The notes under the pieces: model-generated | Told to the model about the DNA's origin: nothing | The model's input: the letters and a program-made list of their open reading frames with translations, nothing else | The model's database searches: none | Assembly: GCF_963675165.1 (NCBI RefSeq) | Contig: NC_087386.1 | Span: 3,040,169 to 3,104,168 of the forward strand | Reading direction: 5' to 3' | DNA from: Halichondria panicea | Taxonomy: Eukaryota > Porifera > Demospongiae > Suberitida > Halichondriidae | DNA: 64,000 nucleotides | Translations under genes and position numbers: made by a program | Part shown: one piece after another, positions 1 through 12,250 of the stretch | Layout of the letters: every line of letters starts with the position of its first letter | Numbering within the stretch: the stretch's first letter is position 1

Positions 1-2620
1 CTAACGAAAGAAGGCATGGCTTTGCAATCAAGGCTTCCCAGAGACAGATCCAAAAGTCCCAAAGACTCCAATTTGGCCAGGTCCTTTGCGAACCTGATGT
101 TTAAGGGGAAATGCAAGGCGGCACTGGATCTCCTGTCCAATGAATAAAAAGGGGGCATCCTCAATCTGAAAGACCCAACTGACGCAAATGATCCTACCTC
201 ACAGACGGTCAAAGAGAGCCTGTTAAACAAACACCCGCAAGGCCAAGAGGCTCAACCCAACTGCATCCTTGAAGATGAGCCGCAGGTCCAACACCCCATC
301 TTATTTGGTCCCTTGATGCCAGTGCCATCCGTTCAGCAGCTATTAAAGTTTCGGGAGCGGCAGGGCCGTCAGGCCTTGATGCACACGAGTGGAGACGTCT
401 ATGTACCAGCCACAAAGAAGCTTCCAGAGATCTATGCAACTCCCTTGCAGCAGTGGCCAGAAGAATCTGCTCCTCCTACGTGGACCCTACACATATCAAG
501 CCACTACTTGCAAGCCGCCTTATTGCCCTTGACAAAAACCCTGGAGTGAGACCCATAGGTGACACAGCACGCAGGATAATCGCCAAAGCGGTCCTAACAA
601 TTATTTCCACTGATATTCAGGATGCAACAGGCTGTCGTCAACTGTGTGGAGGCCAAATCTCTGGTATTGAGGCAGCGGTACATGCAGCTAGATCAACCTT
701 CGAGTCAAGTGAGGCTGAAGCGATACTACTAGTTGATGCATCGAATGCCTTCAATGCTCTCAATCGCCAGGTAGCACTACAGAACATCAGACGCCTTTGC
801 CCACCTATCGCCACCATCCTCATTAACTCTTATAGAAACTCCACTGAGCTCTTTGTTGATGGAGAAGTTATCCTATCCCAAGAAGGTACTACACATGGAG
901 ACCCCCTGGCCATGCCTATGTACGGACTAGCAACTATCCCTATCATTAGAAAACTGGATGGACTCTGCAAACAGGTCTGGTATGCGGACGACTCTTCTGC
1001 AATAGGGACAATTGGGCAGTTACATGATTGGTGGAACAAATTAGCAGCAATAGGTCCTGCCTTTGGTTACTTCCCTAATCCGTCTAAAACCTGGCTTGTC
1101 ACAAAGTAAAACCACCATGACCGAGCCACCAACATTTTCGCTGGGTCTGGAGTCAACGCCACGCCACGCCAGAAGGCAGACCTTATCTAGGTGCAGCGAT
1201 TGGCTCCCGTGAATACATTGCTGAATACGTGAACACTAAGGTACAACTGTGGTCATCTAGTATCAATACCCTCAGCAACATAGCAAAGTCGCAACCACAT
1301 GCCGCCTACTCAGCCATTCCCATGGCCTCCTAAGTAAATGGACATACCTCAGCCGGGTCGTACCCAACTTGAGCCACCTATTAGTCCCACTGGATAACAC
1401 ACTTCGAACTAAACTGATACCAGCCATTACGGGAAGACCACCTCCAAACAGTGTTAAATGCGACCTATACGCTCTACCGGCTCGGCTCGGCGGACTAGCA
1501 ATATCTATCCCCTCCAAGCTAGCGGACAAGGAACTGCACCACTCTCTCACAGTCACCTCATCCCTCACTGACCACGTCCTAGCTCAAGACAATGAATATG
1601 GATATAACATAGTCCGTGACCAGCAACTGAAGAAAAGAGAGGTCAGGACAACAGGAACAGACAAGAAGAAGAAGCAGCCTCTATACATCAACAGCTACCG
1701 GACGGGCTCCAGAAGGCAGTGGAGCTATCCAAGACAAAAGGAGCCTCCACTTGGCTCACGGTTCTCCCACTATCGGAACATGGATTCACACTACACAAGT
1801 CGGCCTTCCAAGATGCCCTAGCACTACGCTATGGCTGGACCCCAACTCGCTTGCCCTCCAAATGTGACTGTGGCAAAAACTTCAATGTGGAGCATGCCCT
1901 CTCCTGTGCCAAAGGAGGGTTTCCTACGTTAAGGCATAATGAAATAAGAGATACCACAGCATCCCTTCTCACGGAAGTATGCAGTGAAGTGTGTGTAGAG
2001 CCCAACCTACAACCTGTGAGCGCGGACCAACTAAACGGGGCCTCAGCGAACAGCCAAGAAAACGCACGTTTGGATATATCGGCCAATGGTGTCTGGGGGG
2101 GAAGATTCCAAAAAACATACTTTGATGTGAGAGTGTTTAACCCCCTCGCCCCCTCCAACAGAAACCAGTCACATGCAGCAACATACAGAAAACACGAACT
2201 GGAAAAGAAACGGGCTTATCAGCAAAGAGTTGAACACTCCTCTTTCACACCGTTAGTTTTATCCGTTACAGGAGGCATGGGCGTAGAAGCATCACTCTTC
2301 TACAAACGCCTGAGCTCACTACTTGCCCAGAAATGGGACATCACCTACAATAAAACTCTATGCTGGCTAAGATGTCGCCTAACGTTCTCCCTCCTATACG
2401 CTCAGCCATCCAAGCAATTAGAGGCGCTATATCGTCGGTGGGACATGCAGCCAGGACACCCATTGAGATCGACCTGATCTCAGCAGAATCCCATCTCACA
2501 GGACAGTAAGTAATATTAACAATAATTATCTACTATTTTACACGTACCCTTGTCATACATGCCATTCCTATAATATAGTTATTTTTATCCCACTTGGGGC
2601 CTGAAAAAAAAAAAAAAAAA
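1..2620 (+). mobile_element. Decayed non-LTR-type retroelement, 5' truncated by window edge
   Basis: Reading starts in frame 1 at base 1, meets a TAA at about 142, and shifts to frame 3 near 310. The frame-3 stretch through 1109 is a reverse transcriptase: palm motif A with LLVDASNAFNALNR, motif B with EGTTHGDPLAMPMY, and motif C YADD. After a broken stretch (1110-1368) a frame-1 segment and then a frame-3 segment (1719-2477) carry a C-x-C-x8-H-x3-C zinc motif, then RHNEIRD, RLDIS and YFDVRV, which is the layout of a restriction-like endonuclease (RLE) as in R2/CRE/NeSL-type elements. An A17 run at 2604-2620 is taken as the 3' tail. At least two frameshifts and several stops make this copy dead. 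The RT call is firm; the RLE call and the clade are inference. Confidence 0.85.
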
Positions 2621-2852
2621 CTTAGCTTGAATCACCGTGATCTGTCGATCTATTTTGCAGTACTGCATGCATAGTTACTAGAATGAAGTCATAATTATAA
2701 TTGAAATGTGGGCAGGGCCATCTGATGCACATGCTTACTGCTGAGGAGAAGTGATGACCTTTTTGAGATAAAATTCAATGAAAGTCAACGCCTATGATCA
2801 CCAATTTGAGCCCTGCCCTTCCCATAATCCTGCATGGCTCTACACCACTGGT
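2621..2852 (+). repeat. Dispersed repeat, copy 1 of a local pair
   Basis: Begins CTTAGCTTGAATCAC directly after the A17 tail of the retroelement and ends near TACACCACTGG. It is clearly alignable with 3971-4190, sharing GCAGGGCCAT and GAGCCCTGCCCTTCC. There is no coding capacity. It may be the target into which the retroelement inserted, or a separate short element. Confidence 0.6.
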
Positions 2853-3031
2853 CATTATTCTACAACATTTTTGGGAGGGAAACTGAGTATTTTGGGGGGA
2901 AGGTTCACCTTACCCCCCCCCCCCCCGACTAGATGAAACCCTGCATGGATATCAAGGGTGTATTGGATTTGTACTACCCAAGGGAATACTTACAACTGCA
3001 TAAGGGTAAACAAATCCAATCACACACGCAA

Positions 3032-3192
3032 ATACAGAGGTTTTCAGGTAGGTTGAGGAATGCTTCAGAGTGTAAAGTTACTCATGCATAAGTTATAATT
3101 AAATTACTGCTGTACTGTGCTGTATGTATAACTTATGCATGAGTAACTTTACACTCTGAAGCATTCCCTCACCTACCTGAAAACCTCTGTAT
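3032..3192. repeat. Hairpin MITE-like inverted repeat
   Basis: Arms of about 66 bp (3032-3097 and 3127-3192) are almost perfect reverse complements, with a 29-bp spacer. The arms contain ACTCATGCATAAGTTATA and its complement. Size and symmetry fit a short non-autonomous DNA element. An (AT)n run follows at about 3213-3232. Confidence 0.8.
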
Positions 3193-3682
3193 CTATATAT
3201 GGTATACAGGTATATATATATATATATATATAATTTATATAGCTTGTTGATTAGAAGCAATTACAAGCTATTATCCAATTAACCCATTTACAACTGAGTA
3301 GTAGCCAACACTCTTTGATCTGTGCGGTGCACGCACTGTATACGTATCACATATATATATATACTATAATATAATATTATAGCTATCAATATCAAATCCC
3401 ATGCATCCCTGAAAAGTACCCTAGAGTATATGAACCCCTGAAGAGTACATGGGATTTGTACCCTAGAATATCCTGAGAGTTTCAATGGATATTCCTTAGT
3501 GTCAGAGCACATAATGGTACAAGTATATCTATGGTCTTTGGGAACAGACTCATTAACAAAGTACGAGTGTTGCAAGCTGCACCTCTCGGCATATTTGCTT
3601 CGCTCAAAAAGTATAAGAATGTTTAGAGAAGAGGTAATTTGTATAATGTTATGCATTAATTTGCTGACAATGAATGTGTTAT

Positions 3683-3791
3683 TAGTCTCGTTCTCAGACC
3701 GATTTGTCTCTAAAATAACGCTAGGTGAGCAAATCATAGTTGTCGACCTATAGTGTTATTTTAGAGACAACTAGGCCTGGTAACAAGGCTA
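3683..3791. repeat. Short inverted-repeat element of the TAGYCTCGA family
   Basis: The left end TAGTCTCGTTCTCAGACCG and the right end AGGCCTGGTAACAAGGCTA are diverged versions of the TIR seen intact at 53293-54395. An inner arm pair with TCTCTAAAATAACGCTAGGT (to about 3725) and its complement (3746-3769) makes a hairpin. No clear 9-bp target duplication is visible at this copy. Confidence 0.55.
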
Positions 3792-3970
3792 GGAGAAACA
3801 GAAGTCTATATCTACTGGCCTGATAATGGATAGAAGCGTGTAATATAGATGCTATTTATTGTGCAAATGATGCTACGAAGGTTCTGAAGAGCCTTCACCA
3901 GTGGTGTAGGCAGACAGAGGGGGGCTGACGAGGCTAGAGCCCCCCCCCCTTTGTGCTCCTTAAACTCCAA

Positions 3971-4190
3971 CTTAGCTTGAATCACTGTGTCTGTCAATGT
4001 ATTCTATACTGTGCTATATGCATATATACAGTTACTACATAATGCATTTGAAATGAAGGCAGGGCCATGTAATACACACACTGAGTGCTGAGTAACCTTT
4101 TTTTAAGTAAAATCCAGCGCCTGTATGCTCTGGTTTTGCTCAACCGATTTGAGCCCTGCCCTTCCAAAAATCCCGGCTACGCCACTGTTC
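3971..4190 (+). repeat. Dispersed repeat, copy 2 of a local pair
   Basis: Second copy of the repeat at 2621-2852 in the same orientation, with several small indels. It ends GGCTACGCCACTG. The C-run and AT-rich stretch between the copies (3193-3970) holds no gene I can support. Confidence 0.6.
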
Positions 4191-4194
4191 ACCG

Positions 4195-4335
4195 TAAGTA
4201 AAAGTAGCAGAAAAAATCTTCAGTTTGCAAATCCACAAATCAAAATCCAAGAGAATGTGGCTATAGAAGCTGTTAGTTTTCGTCGCATGCAACCGTTGAG
4301 TATTCCTCGTGCGGCTATGCCTCGAGGCATAATAG
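4195..4335 (-). repeat. Fragment of the GCCTCGAGGC dispersed element
   Basis: Carries CAAATCCACAAATCAAAATC, GTTAGTTTTCGTCGCATGC and GCCTCGAGGCATAATA, all shared with 26215-26560, 32285-32860 and 54590-55168. It is a truncated copy. From 4336 to 4877 I see only AT-rich flank downstream of the membrane-protein pseudogene. Confidence 0.6.
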
Positions 4336-4877
4336 AGGGAGCTGCAGCACACACGACAAGAATACAATTTACTTGGCTAATAGTGGCAGCTAGCACAGTC
4401 CTATTGCTATTAAATAAAAGAACAAATGTCATTTTAATTCAAGTCCACACTGCAACTGCAGATCTGAGCACTTGAAACATGAGCTTGAACGACAGAGCTC
4501 CTGATAATCTGCAACACTCAAGTGCCTTTGACACCTTTATCTAGTGCAACATCCCATGCATAGCCGACGCCATGATACTGTGGATGCAATTAGTGCATGC
4601 AGCTAGAACGGCATACGGTTAGAGGTGGAGAATTAAGCTTATTGTGAGCGTGCGCAATAAGGTATAAAGACTCCAATATTTCACATATAGAAGTTGGTAA
4701 AGCAAATATTGTGTCTGTCCATGACAAACACAACATTTCAACGCTGAGGACTAGGTAGGGACTCGCTTCGCTCGCCCCAGCAATTAAAGTTGCAAACAAT
4801 AGTCATAGAATTATAACTGTAGCTAGTGCATTGCGTATAAAAGTTTACGGGTATATACCTTAGCTAATTGAGACAGT

Positions 4878-7800
4878 TCATATTTTATTGTTTATGTGGC
4901 CGATTTCTGTGTGTGTAACAACTGGACGACGGATGACTCTTGGAGAGGGAGGGGCTGGTCTGTAGTCCTCTGTGGTGAGGGGGACTAGTTCATCCATGTA
5001 GGATAGTCTCAACTGTTCCGGTCTCGTGGCTGGTATGATGATGGGAGGAGTGATGTAACGATCAGTGTCAGCTTCTTCTACGGCTCCATCAGTGTAAGGT
5101 AGTTCCACCGGGTCTCTTTGTTCATAGTTGTCTACTACTTCAAGTAATTCATCGTCATCATTTTCATCGGCGATCTGCCCATACATTTCTTGGCCATTGT
5201 TATCTTGTCGAAGTCTCATGTCTGCTCCGAAGTTCCTTATGGTGTCCTCTATTTTTAGCCATGTATTACTCTTTTTGAGTACGAATTTGTAGAAATGGTA
5301 AGAGAGTGTTATCACAAATAAGGTGAATGATATAGCCATTGAAGTATTGGCTAGTGCTGCCGACCGATATTTTTTTGTCTCTTTGACATAGGAGCCAAAT
5401 GCAAGAGTAGCAACATTATAGAGAGTTTCGAGGGAATCACAAAAAGTATTTTTATACAAACGATTATTCAGTAAATTCCAGACAATTAGTCCGACTGATA
5501 GAATCTCTGATGATAACACAGGGAGAGACGTGTCTGGAGCCATGGCACCAACTAAATTATGAGCGATCAGAGCAAAGAGGAGCAGTCCCACCCAGTACTG
5601 ATGCTTGGGAGTGAATAGAGCATGGTATGCGTCCATGAAGCCGATGTACTTGGTGTTCTTGGTCCATATCATAACCTTGGAACAGCGTAAAAACCATTGT
5701 CCAAAAAAGAGCAGCACAGTAAATAATCCACCAGCAATGCATGAGGATTATGAAAGCTGCAACAAACTGAGGGATGGGATTAAGAGTGAAGTATTGCACA
5801 TTGCCGTCGTACAACCAAACTATATAATTTGTATCGTCAAGATATAAGACTCTGTGTTGCAGTGCAGCAATGATAAACCGTAAGAATTTGGACTAAGAGA
5901 GCAGGATGAGTGTGCCTAGGGCAGCGACTGGGTTCCTGTTGGAGAGGAGCCTCGCAAATGAGCTAAAGTACTTACTCAAAATGATTAGCAAGAACATCAG
6001 AAGGAACAAGTAAGCAGGAAAAACTAGATGAAGGAGCACTTTTGCTTGAGAGTTCATTCCATCGTAAAAACACGTCTCAATTCCCAAGTCGAGATTCACC
6101 CATGATATAAAAACTGATAACAAGTTGTTCAAACTTGGAGGGAAAATTACTCTATTAGCAGCTACTATGTTCGCATAGAAAATGAGGCCATGCATATTCC
6201 CAGTTGCTATAGTAATGTTGAGCACCAAAATTAACACAACTAGCAAAATGTCTGCCAGTGCAAATAGAGTAATAAGAAGAAGGTAAATATCAGAGCATCG
6301 TTCACACCTTGATGTAGTGAACACAAGACTGAGTCCTGGTTCACATTTACCACACAAAACACCACTTCGATTGTAGGCACACTGTTCGTCAGGGCTGCTT
6401 TCTAGCTTTATGGTCCCATTTTCATCAGAGCAGTTTTTTATCTGATATTCTTGTTGCAAGACTGGATCACAGTCACACCTGCACTCAGTATCGGATCGAA
6501 TTGGTTTGAGCCCAATAAGGCATGTGCAGGGTAGAAAAGAAATATTGATAAGTTGTCTTGAAATTCCCAAATTGATGCATCGACCAATAGCATAGAGTTC
6601 CACTTGAGCAGAGCTGTCTTGTGAGAATACATTGTACTCTAATTCTGTGCACTGATTACCAACTGTTTGTTGTGTCTGTCCTTCTTTGAGACGACTAACT
6701 CCACTCTCAGTGACAACAGAACTGTGAATTATGGCATCCATTGGATTTCCTACTTGGTCAACAGCCATAACACCGATTTTAAAAGCGTGTCCCTTTTTTG
6801 TAGATATGTTACCTTTATTACAAAGGATTACTTTACATAGTCCAATCCTTTTGAACATTTATACTCTGCATTTATATTTGATGTACACCTGTCCAACAGA
6901 CCTCCGTAGATGTTTGCTCTTGACTGGGTAGCTTTATTGTTATTCATGAATGTGTTGAAATAGTTTGGAGTAAAGATCATAATTAATACAGTTGAATTGT
7001 TTGAATGAAGCAGTCAGCACCGATGGTTTGAGTCGTATCAGATTCTGTGGCCTCTCCTCCACACGCACTCCTCTGTGTGTCATCTGCCATAAATATCCCC
7101 CCTCCGTACTGAGCCGAATTGTTTTTAATCATTAACTTGACATATAATTGTTGATGTTGCTCTTCACGGTCTTTTTTAAATAGATACGGTTTCGAACTTT
7201 GCTGTATATACACACCACCTCCATTAGTGGTTGCTGTGTTTGAGTCAATGTTAACGTATGATCGAGTCAGTTCAATGGTTGTAGCTACTGCATAAATACC
7301 TCCACCATTCTCAGCAATGTTGTCAACAATCTCACTTTGCTTATGTGAAGTGTTAAATACAACTCTGCTTGAAAAAGCATAAATCCCTCCACCATCCTGG
7401 TGTGCTGTGTTGTGATTGATCTCTATTGGCTCGGTTACAATGAGTGTACTCTCTCTTAGAAATATCCCTCCTCCAGAGGTAGCCATGTTGTTGGTGATGA
7501 TCACTCCTTTTGTGTTAATGTATATTTGACTCTGGACAACACTGATAGCTCCACCAAACCCACGTACCACAATTGTTGCTGAGTGTTGAAGGTCCATTAA
7601 ACTCCACTTGACTGCTGAAAGCATAAATAGGGCCTCCATGCGTAGAACTTATCGTGTTATTAGTAATGTTAGTGTTGTTCAAGATCAAGGCAGACTGAGA
7701 AATATAAATCACTCCATCATGGCCAGCACTGTTGTTGGTTAGCATACTGTTAAAGATGGACGTATTGCACAATAAAACATAAATCACGCCATCATGGTCA

Positions 7801-9720
7801 GCTCTATTGTTTGTCAGTGTGCTGTTGAATATGGACAGACTGCCAGAGTCAACACCAATTGCTCCACCACTGTTAACTCTATTATTTGTTAGCGTATACT
7901 GTCAGAGATGGACACACTGCTTGAGTAAACATAAATCGCTCCATCACCATAGTTAGCACTCTTGTTCATCAGCTCACAGACAGATATGGACACATTACTG
8001 GTTGGGTAAACATTAACCGCTCCACCATCCATGTCAGCTTTGTTATTTGTCAGCTCACAGACAGAGATGGACACATTACTGCCTGAGTCAACAATAATCG
8101 CTCCACCATAATTAGCACTGTTGTTTGTCAGCTCACAGTTGGAGATGGACACACTGGTATTATGAATATAAATTACTCCACCAGCATTTTCACCTGTGTT
8201 ATTTATCACCTCACAGTTGGAGATGGACAAATTGCCCGAGCCAATACTAATCGCTCCACCAGCAAGGTCAGCTTTGTTATTTGTCAGCTGACAGTTGGAG
8301 ATGGATCCATTGCCTAAATCAACAACAATCGCTCCTCCATAGTCAGCTCTGTTATTTGTAAGCATACTGTTGGAGATGGACACACTGCCTGAGCCAACAT
8401 AAATCGCTCTACCACTATGGTCAGCACTGTTGTTCATCAGCTCACAGAAGGAGATGGACACACTACTGGTTGAGTAAACATTAACCGCTCCACCATCCAT
8501 GTTAGCTTTGTTGTTTGTCAGCTCACAGACAGAGATGGACACATTACTACCTGAGTCAACATTAATCGCTCCACCATAATTAGCACTGTTATTTGTCAGC
8601 TCACAGTTGGAGATGGACACACTGGTATTATGAACATAAATTACTCCACCAAAATTTTCAGCTGTGTTGTTTATCAGCTCACAGTTGGAGATGGACAAAC
8701 TGCCCGAGCCAACAATAATTGCTCCACCTCCAACGTCAGCTTTGTTATTCGTCAGCTCACAGCTGGAGATAGACCCACTGCCTGAACTAACTCCACCATA
8801 GTCAGCTTTGTTATTTGTCAGCATACTGTTGGAGATAGACACACTGCCTCGGTCAACATAAATCGCTCCACCACTATGGTCAGCACGGTTGTTTGTCAGC
8901 TCACAGACAGTGATGGACACTTTACTGCCTGAGCCAACAATAATTGCTCCACCATCATAATCAGCTTTGTTGTTTGTGTGTTTGTGAAGGTACACCTAGT
9001 GATCACTACAAAACCAGATACCACTTCTACTGCTCCTCCGCTCACAGCACTGTTGTAGTTGAACTCCGTGTTGTTGATCAGTGCGTTATTTAATTCAATG
9101 TCAACTGCACCTCTGACATTTCTAGTGAACTCGCTATTTGTTATGTACACATCATCAGCCTTAATGTACAGTGCCTGACCAGTATTGTTCATGAATAGAG
9201 TGCTCTCAATTTTTACAGTTTGAGTATTAGAGATCTTAACTATGTAAATTTCCATATTTTTCAAAGAGTTTATAAAGTAACAGTCGTTGATATAGACAGT
9301 GCATGTGCGCACTGTCAATGATCAAACCTCTATTTGAAATTTCTAGTCCAACTTTTGCTCCAATGAAATCAAAGTGTTCAATACTCAATTTGGTAATACT
9401 AACAAAACTTATCTCACCATTTCCATAGAATCTAACTACAGCTGTACGTTTGTTTTGGCCGGTGATATGCACATGTGAGAAGTTACGAATCAATAACTGC
9501 TCAGTTAATACATACTCACCGGGTAGAAAGCTCAAGGTGAGATTGTCGCCACCAGATATCAAGTTTATTTGAACAAGCTGCTCGAGAGTAAAACAAGTTC
9601 CATTTCGATAGTCATGACACAAGTTGGTACAATGTGATAGTGCTCACTCCTGGTAACAGCAGCTAGGGACAGTAGCAGCACTAACCAACTGAGAATATTT
9701 CTAGACAACGTATCTGAGGT
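4878..9720 (-). pseudogene. Broken beta-helix ectodomain, multi-pass membrane protein
   Basis: Read on the minus strand: a hydrophobic signal-like segment (about 9640-9705, LVLLLSLAAV), then many short repeats of the type ISNCELTNNxANYGGAI (8995 to about 7000; Asn-ladder right-handed beta-helix, like polymorphic-membrane-protein repeats), a Cys-rich region with CAYNRSGVLCGKCEPGLSL (about 6370), and at least six hydrophobic helices from about 6310 to 5270, then an acidic tail ending at 4878. The frame changes at about 9620, 9310, 8985, 7890, 7570, 6990, 6860 and 5740, and an in-frame TAG sits at 5893-5895 in an otherwise continuous helix region. The 8985 lesion looks like an 8-bp insertion and the 7890 one a 2-bp insertion. 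No ATG is in frame before the signal segment. The neighbouring multi-exon genes are intact, so decay is likelier than poor sequence. No function can be assigned; the family is seen as large uncharacterised receptors. Confidence 0.82.
7889..8995 (-). repeat. 26-codon repeats nested in a 468-bp higher-order duplication
   Basis: This open stretch encodes about fourteen units of about 26 residues. The repeat order recurs with an offset of 468 bp (for example ACACTGGTAT at 8151 and 8619), equal to six units of 78 bp, so a six-coil block was duplicated in frame. It shows how the beta-helix lengthened before the gene broke. Confidence 0.8.
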
Positions 9721-10353
9721 GCATATGATGAGGATTTTTGGTATGTTAAATGATTAATACTCTCCTGTAATTCTGTTTAGACACATGCCCTATATGCATA
9801 ATATCAACTCACTGTTTGTAAACGAATCTTGCATGGTTACACCAAAGATCAAAGGCTTCAGTTGTAGCGTACTACACTGATCTATTTGACCACAGCCTTT
9901 ATACCGTAGGGGTATAAACAGCCATCAGCAGTGCTGCGTATCCCACTCCCACACACATTCCATTCCAGAGCTTTCCTCACATAACACTTGTAGTTGTATA
10001 AACTGTGAAGTAGGCTAACTAACCACCCCGTGAGTGTATTCATACACTCATAAATGCACTCTTGTTTATCAACAGACACTCTTATGAGGTCAAGAATTTT
10101 TTGCCGTCCGTAAGTGTATTCATTGATACTATGACAACTAGGTCAAAGGCGTATAAAGAGAAGAGGGCATGTAACTCGCACTATTCTCAGACTCACCATA
10201 CTTCATACCGTAGCTATTTTTATAACTGCCTACAAAAAAACGCCCACGCGTAACCTTTGATCGCATGTGATAAGTTCGAGGAATAAATTAGAATCTGCTG
10301 CATGCACTAGCTAGCTCGATTATTGCAGCACTCAGCATTGATAAACCAGCAGT
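9721..10353. other. Intergenic, no gene seen
   Basis: Lies upstream of the minus-strand pseudogene. Only short chance reading frames occur. GGCGTATAAAGAGAAGAGGG near 10148 resembles one arm of the hairpin at 22753-22944. Confidence 0.5.
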
Positions 10354-10598
10354 TAGTCTCGAGTCCAGGCTGCGCTTTAGAAAAGAACACCTGGTCAAGT
10401 TCGTGTGTGAAACTTGTAGAAGTCCAGGAATTTATCGGACCGGTGCACATGATGTGCACGCCCACGCCCAGCTATGAATATACTTATTGATTACACGATC
10501 CTATTTCTGTAGTTGTGATTCATAATTACATTCGTGGACTTTTGTACGAGTTTCACCCCAGACGTTCTTTTCTAAAGCGCGGTCTGGACCCGAGACTA
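10354..10598. mobile_element. MITE with 9-bp target duplication, TAGYCTCGA family
   Basis: The left end TAGTCTCGAGTCCAGGCTGC and the right end (complement TAGTCTCGGGTCCAGACCGC) are inverted repeats of about 60 bp that both include CGCTTTAGAAAAGAAC. The flanks are ACCAGCAGT (10345-10353) and ACCACCAGT (10599-10607), a 9-bp duplication with one difference. Long TIRs plus 9-bp duplications fit Mutator-like (or Merlin-like) transposition. It sits directly before the ATG of the pseudogene at 10608. Confidence 0.75.
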
Positions 10599-10607
10599 AC
10601 CACCAGT

Positions 10608-11343
10608 ATGGCTTGTACGCAGAATAAAAGGCAGAGGCAAAGCATCCAACATTATATTCTGACAATGCTTTTAGTCTCTATATCAATGGAGAGTTTAAGT
10701 TAGGACCCAATTGACACATTCCCCCACGAAGCCCTCAATGTGTCCTTTGAGGTCGAAATAGGCAAAGACATAACTTTTGCAATTGCGGCTCAAGACTGGG
10801 CTAACGACACCACCAGACTAGAATAATTATGACAATTAATCGTTGCATGAGAGACGGTGGCCTGCGTGCAATGTTTAGCAATGGAGTTGTAACAAACTCA
10901 AACTGGGTCTGTTACACCCACCACTTTGGGCTCGTTAACTAGAAGGACTGTTTTGCCGATCAAATGGTACGATCTCAAGAGTTGAATTTTATACCAGAAT
11001 GCAAGGCTCCAGGAACTCCAATGCTGCTACAGCTGTGAAACAGAAATACCTGCAAGTTGGGCTGAGCCAGGATTTTATGTGCTGGGAGTATGCTACTGAG
11101 TTCGATGTCTCTTTCACAGGATGGGGTTTACCACCTCCAGGTTGTTCCGAGCCAGGTGCTTATGTTAGCACTATGCTTGATTCAAATAAAAATACAATAA
11201 TTTGCCCCCAGAATTTGGACTGGGGGGAATCCGAGTTTATCTGGAGGCCAGCACTCAATCTTGACAACCATATATTCTGTCGCTACACCCTCAAACTCGA
11301 ATCTAGGTCATCCATTGAAGGCTATGTCAAGTGTGGCAGTTAG
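10608..11343 (+). pseudogene. Broken gene for an unrecognised, probably secreted protein
   Basis: The ATG at 10608 opens a 31-codon stretch with a hydrophobic segment (HYILTMLLVSIS) that could be a signal anchor, then an in-frame TAG, then DPIDTFPHEALNVSFEVEIG through NDTTRL. A second frame covers about 10841-11030 (RCMRDGGLRAMFSNGVV, NWVCYTHHFG) with another TAG. A third frame runs 10999-11343 (LSQDFMCWEYATEFDVSF, CSEPGAYVS, NLDWGESEFIW) and ends in TAG. The pieces read as one protein across two or three lesions with no splice signals needed, so it was intronless or processed. Cys and Trp content suggests an extracellular fold. I do not recognise the family. Confidence 0.55.
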
Positions 11344-12250
11344 TTTGCTGACCAACTATCTTTTTTGAACAGAAACACGTAATACAACGTAGAAGTTAGT
11401 GTGACGTTATCTTATGTTTTGTGAGATCTATATATAGACTGGTCTGGTGACCAGTCCTCGTGTTCTATGGCAGTTAAGTTATTAATGTCTACTTGAGTAG
11501 CTTGAGATAGCTTACAAACGTTACAGTTAGGACCTTAATTAACAATCTAATCTATAAATGTAGCTGCTTATGCGTGGCGGGAGCGATCTCAATTGCTTGG
11601 CTTTTTATATAAATATATGATCGATGTGTATAATTATTGTCACAATTTTGTTTTTTGTGAGATTAGCTTTTTCCAATGTTCAGACTAGCCAGTTAGTCTA
11701 GAAATTGAACATGGTGTGCATGATTTCACAACACATGCAATGTTTCACTTGTTGCCTCATTGTTCTGTAATAATTACGAAACAGTGCTAGTGCACCGTCA
11801 TTGTCGTAGCTATATAACACATTTCCACCCACTTGTGTGTGAAATTCTAAGTTAAAAAGAAATAACTATAACGTTACAGGAAAATTTGGCGATATTACCG
11901 AAGGTCGCCAAACTACAATATTAAAAGCTAAGCGCCAGACTCACTCACGTCATTGACGTAAATTATATAGTAGCCCCACGCCTGAGACACAAAATTAAAA
12001 ACTGCCAATTCTTACAAATGGATGGTTTATTCATGTTCTCGCTATAATTAACACAATCAAGACAATTTATGTGTATATGCATCAGCATGATATACAGTGG
12101 TTTGAAGTAATTTAACTGCACTAGCTTGTGAAATAACAGATTTATTGTTTATTGCCTAATAGATCGCATCCAATAACATGCCACAATGGTCAAGCAATGC
12201 ATAAATATAATTATTATACCAGTGACAATTTTACTTACTGTTTACATGAA
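11344..12250. other. Intergenic, no gene seen
   Basis: AT-rich sequence with no supported reading frame. Short inverted motifs occur but no bounded element was found. Confidence 0.5.

Noticed and set aside
3288-3753. 149- and 84-codon frames on opposite strands
   Set aside because: They lie across a repeat of the TAGYCTCGA type and AT-rich DNA, with no recognisable protein features.
5557-5814. Separate small membrane protein
   Set aside because: It is in the same frame as the upstream pseudogene segment across the TAG at 5893-5895 and reads on as the next membrane helix, so it is a piece of one broken gene.
7889-8995. CRISPR-like array of regular repeats
   Set aside because: Repeats are coding, diverged and in frame at 78 bp, with no identical short repeats and spacers.
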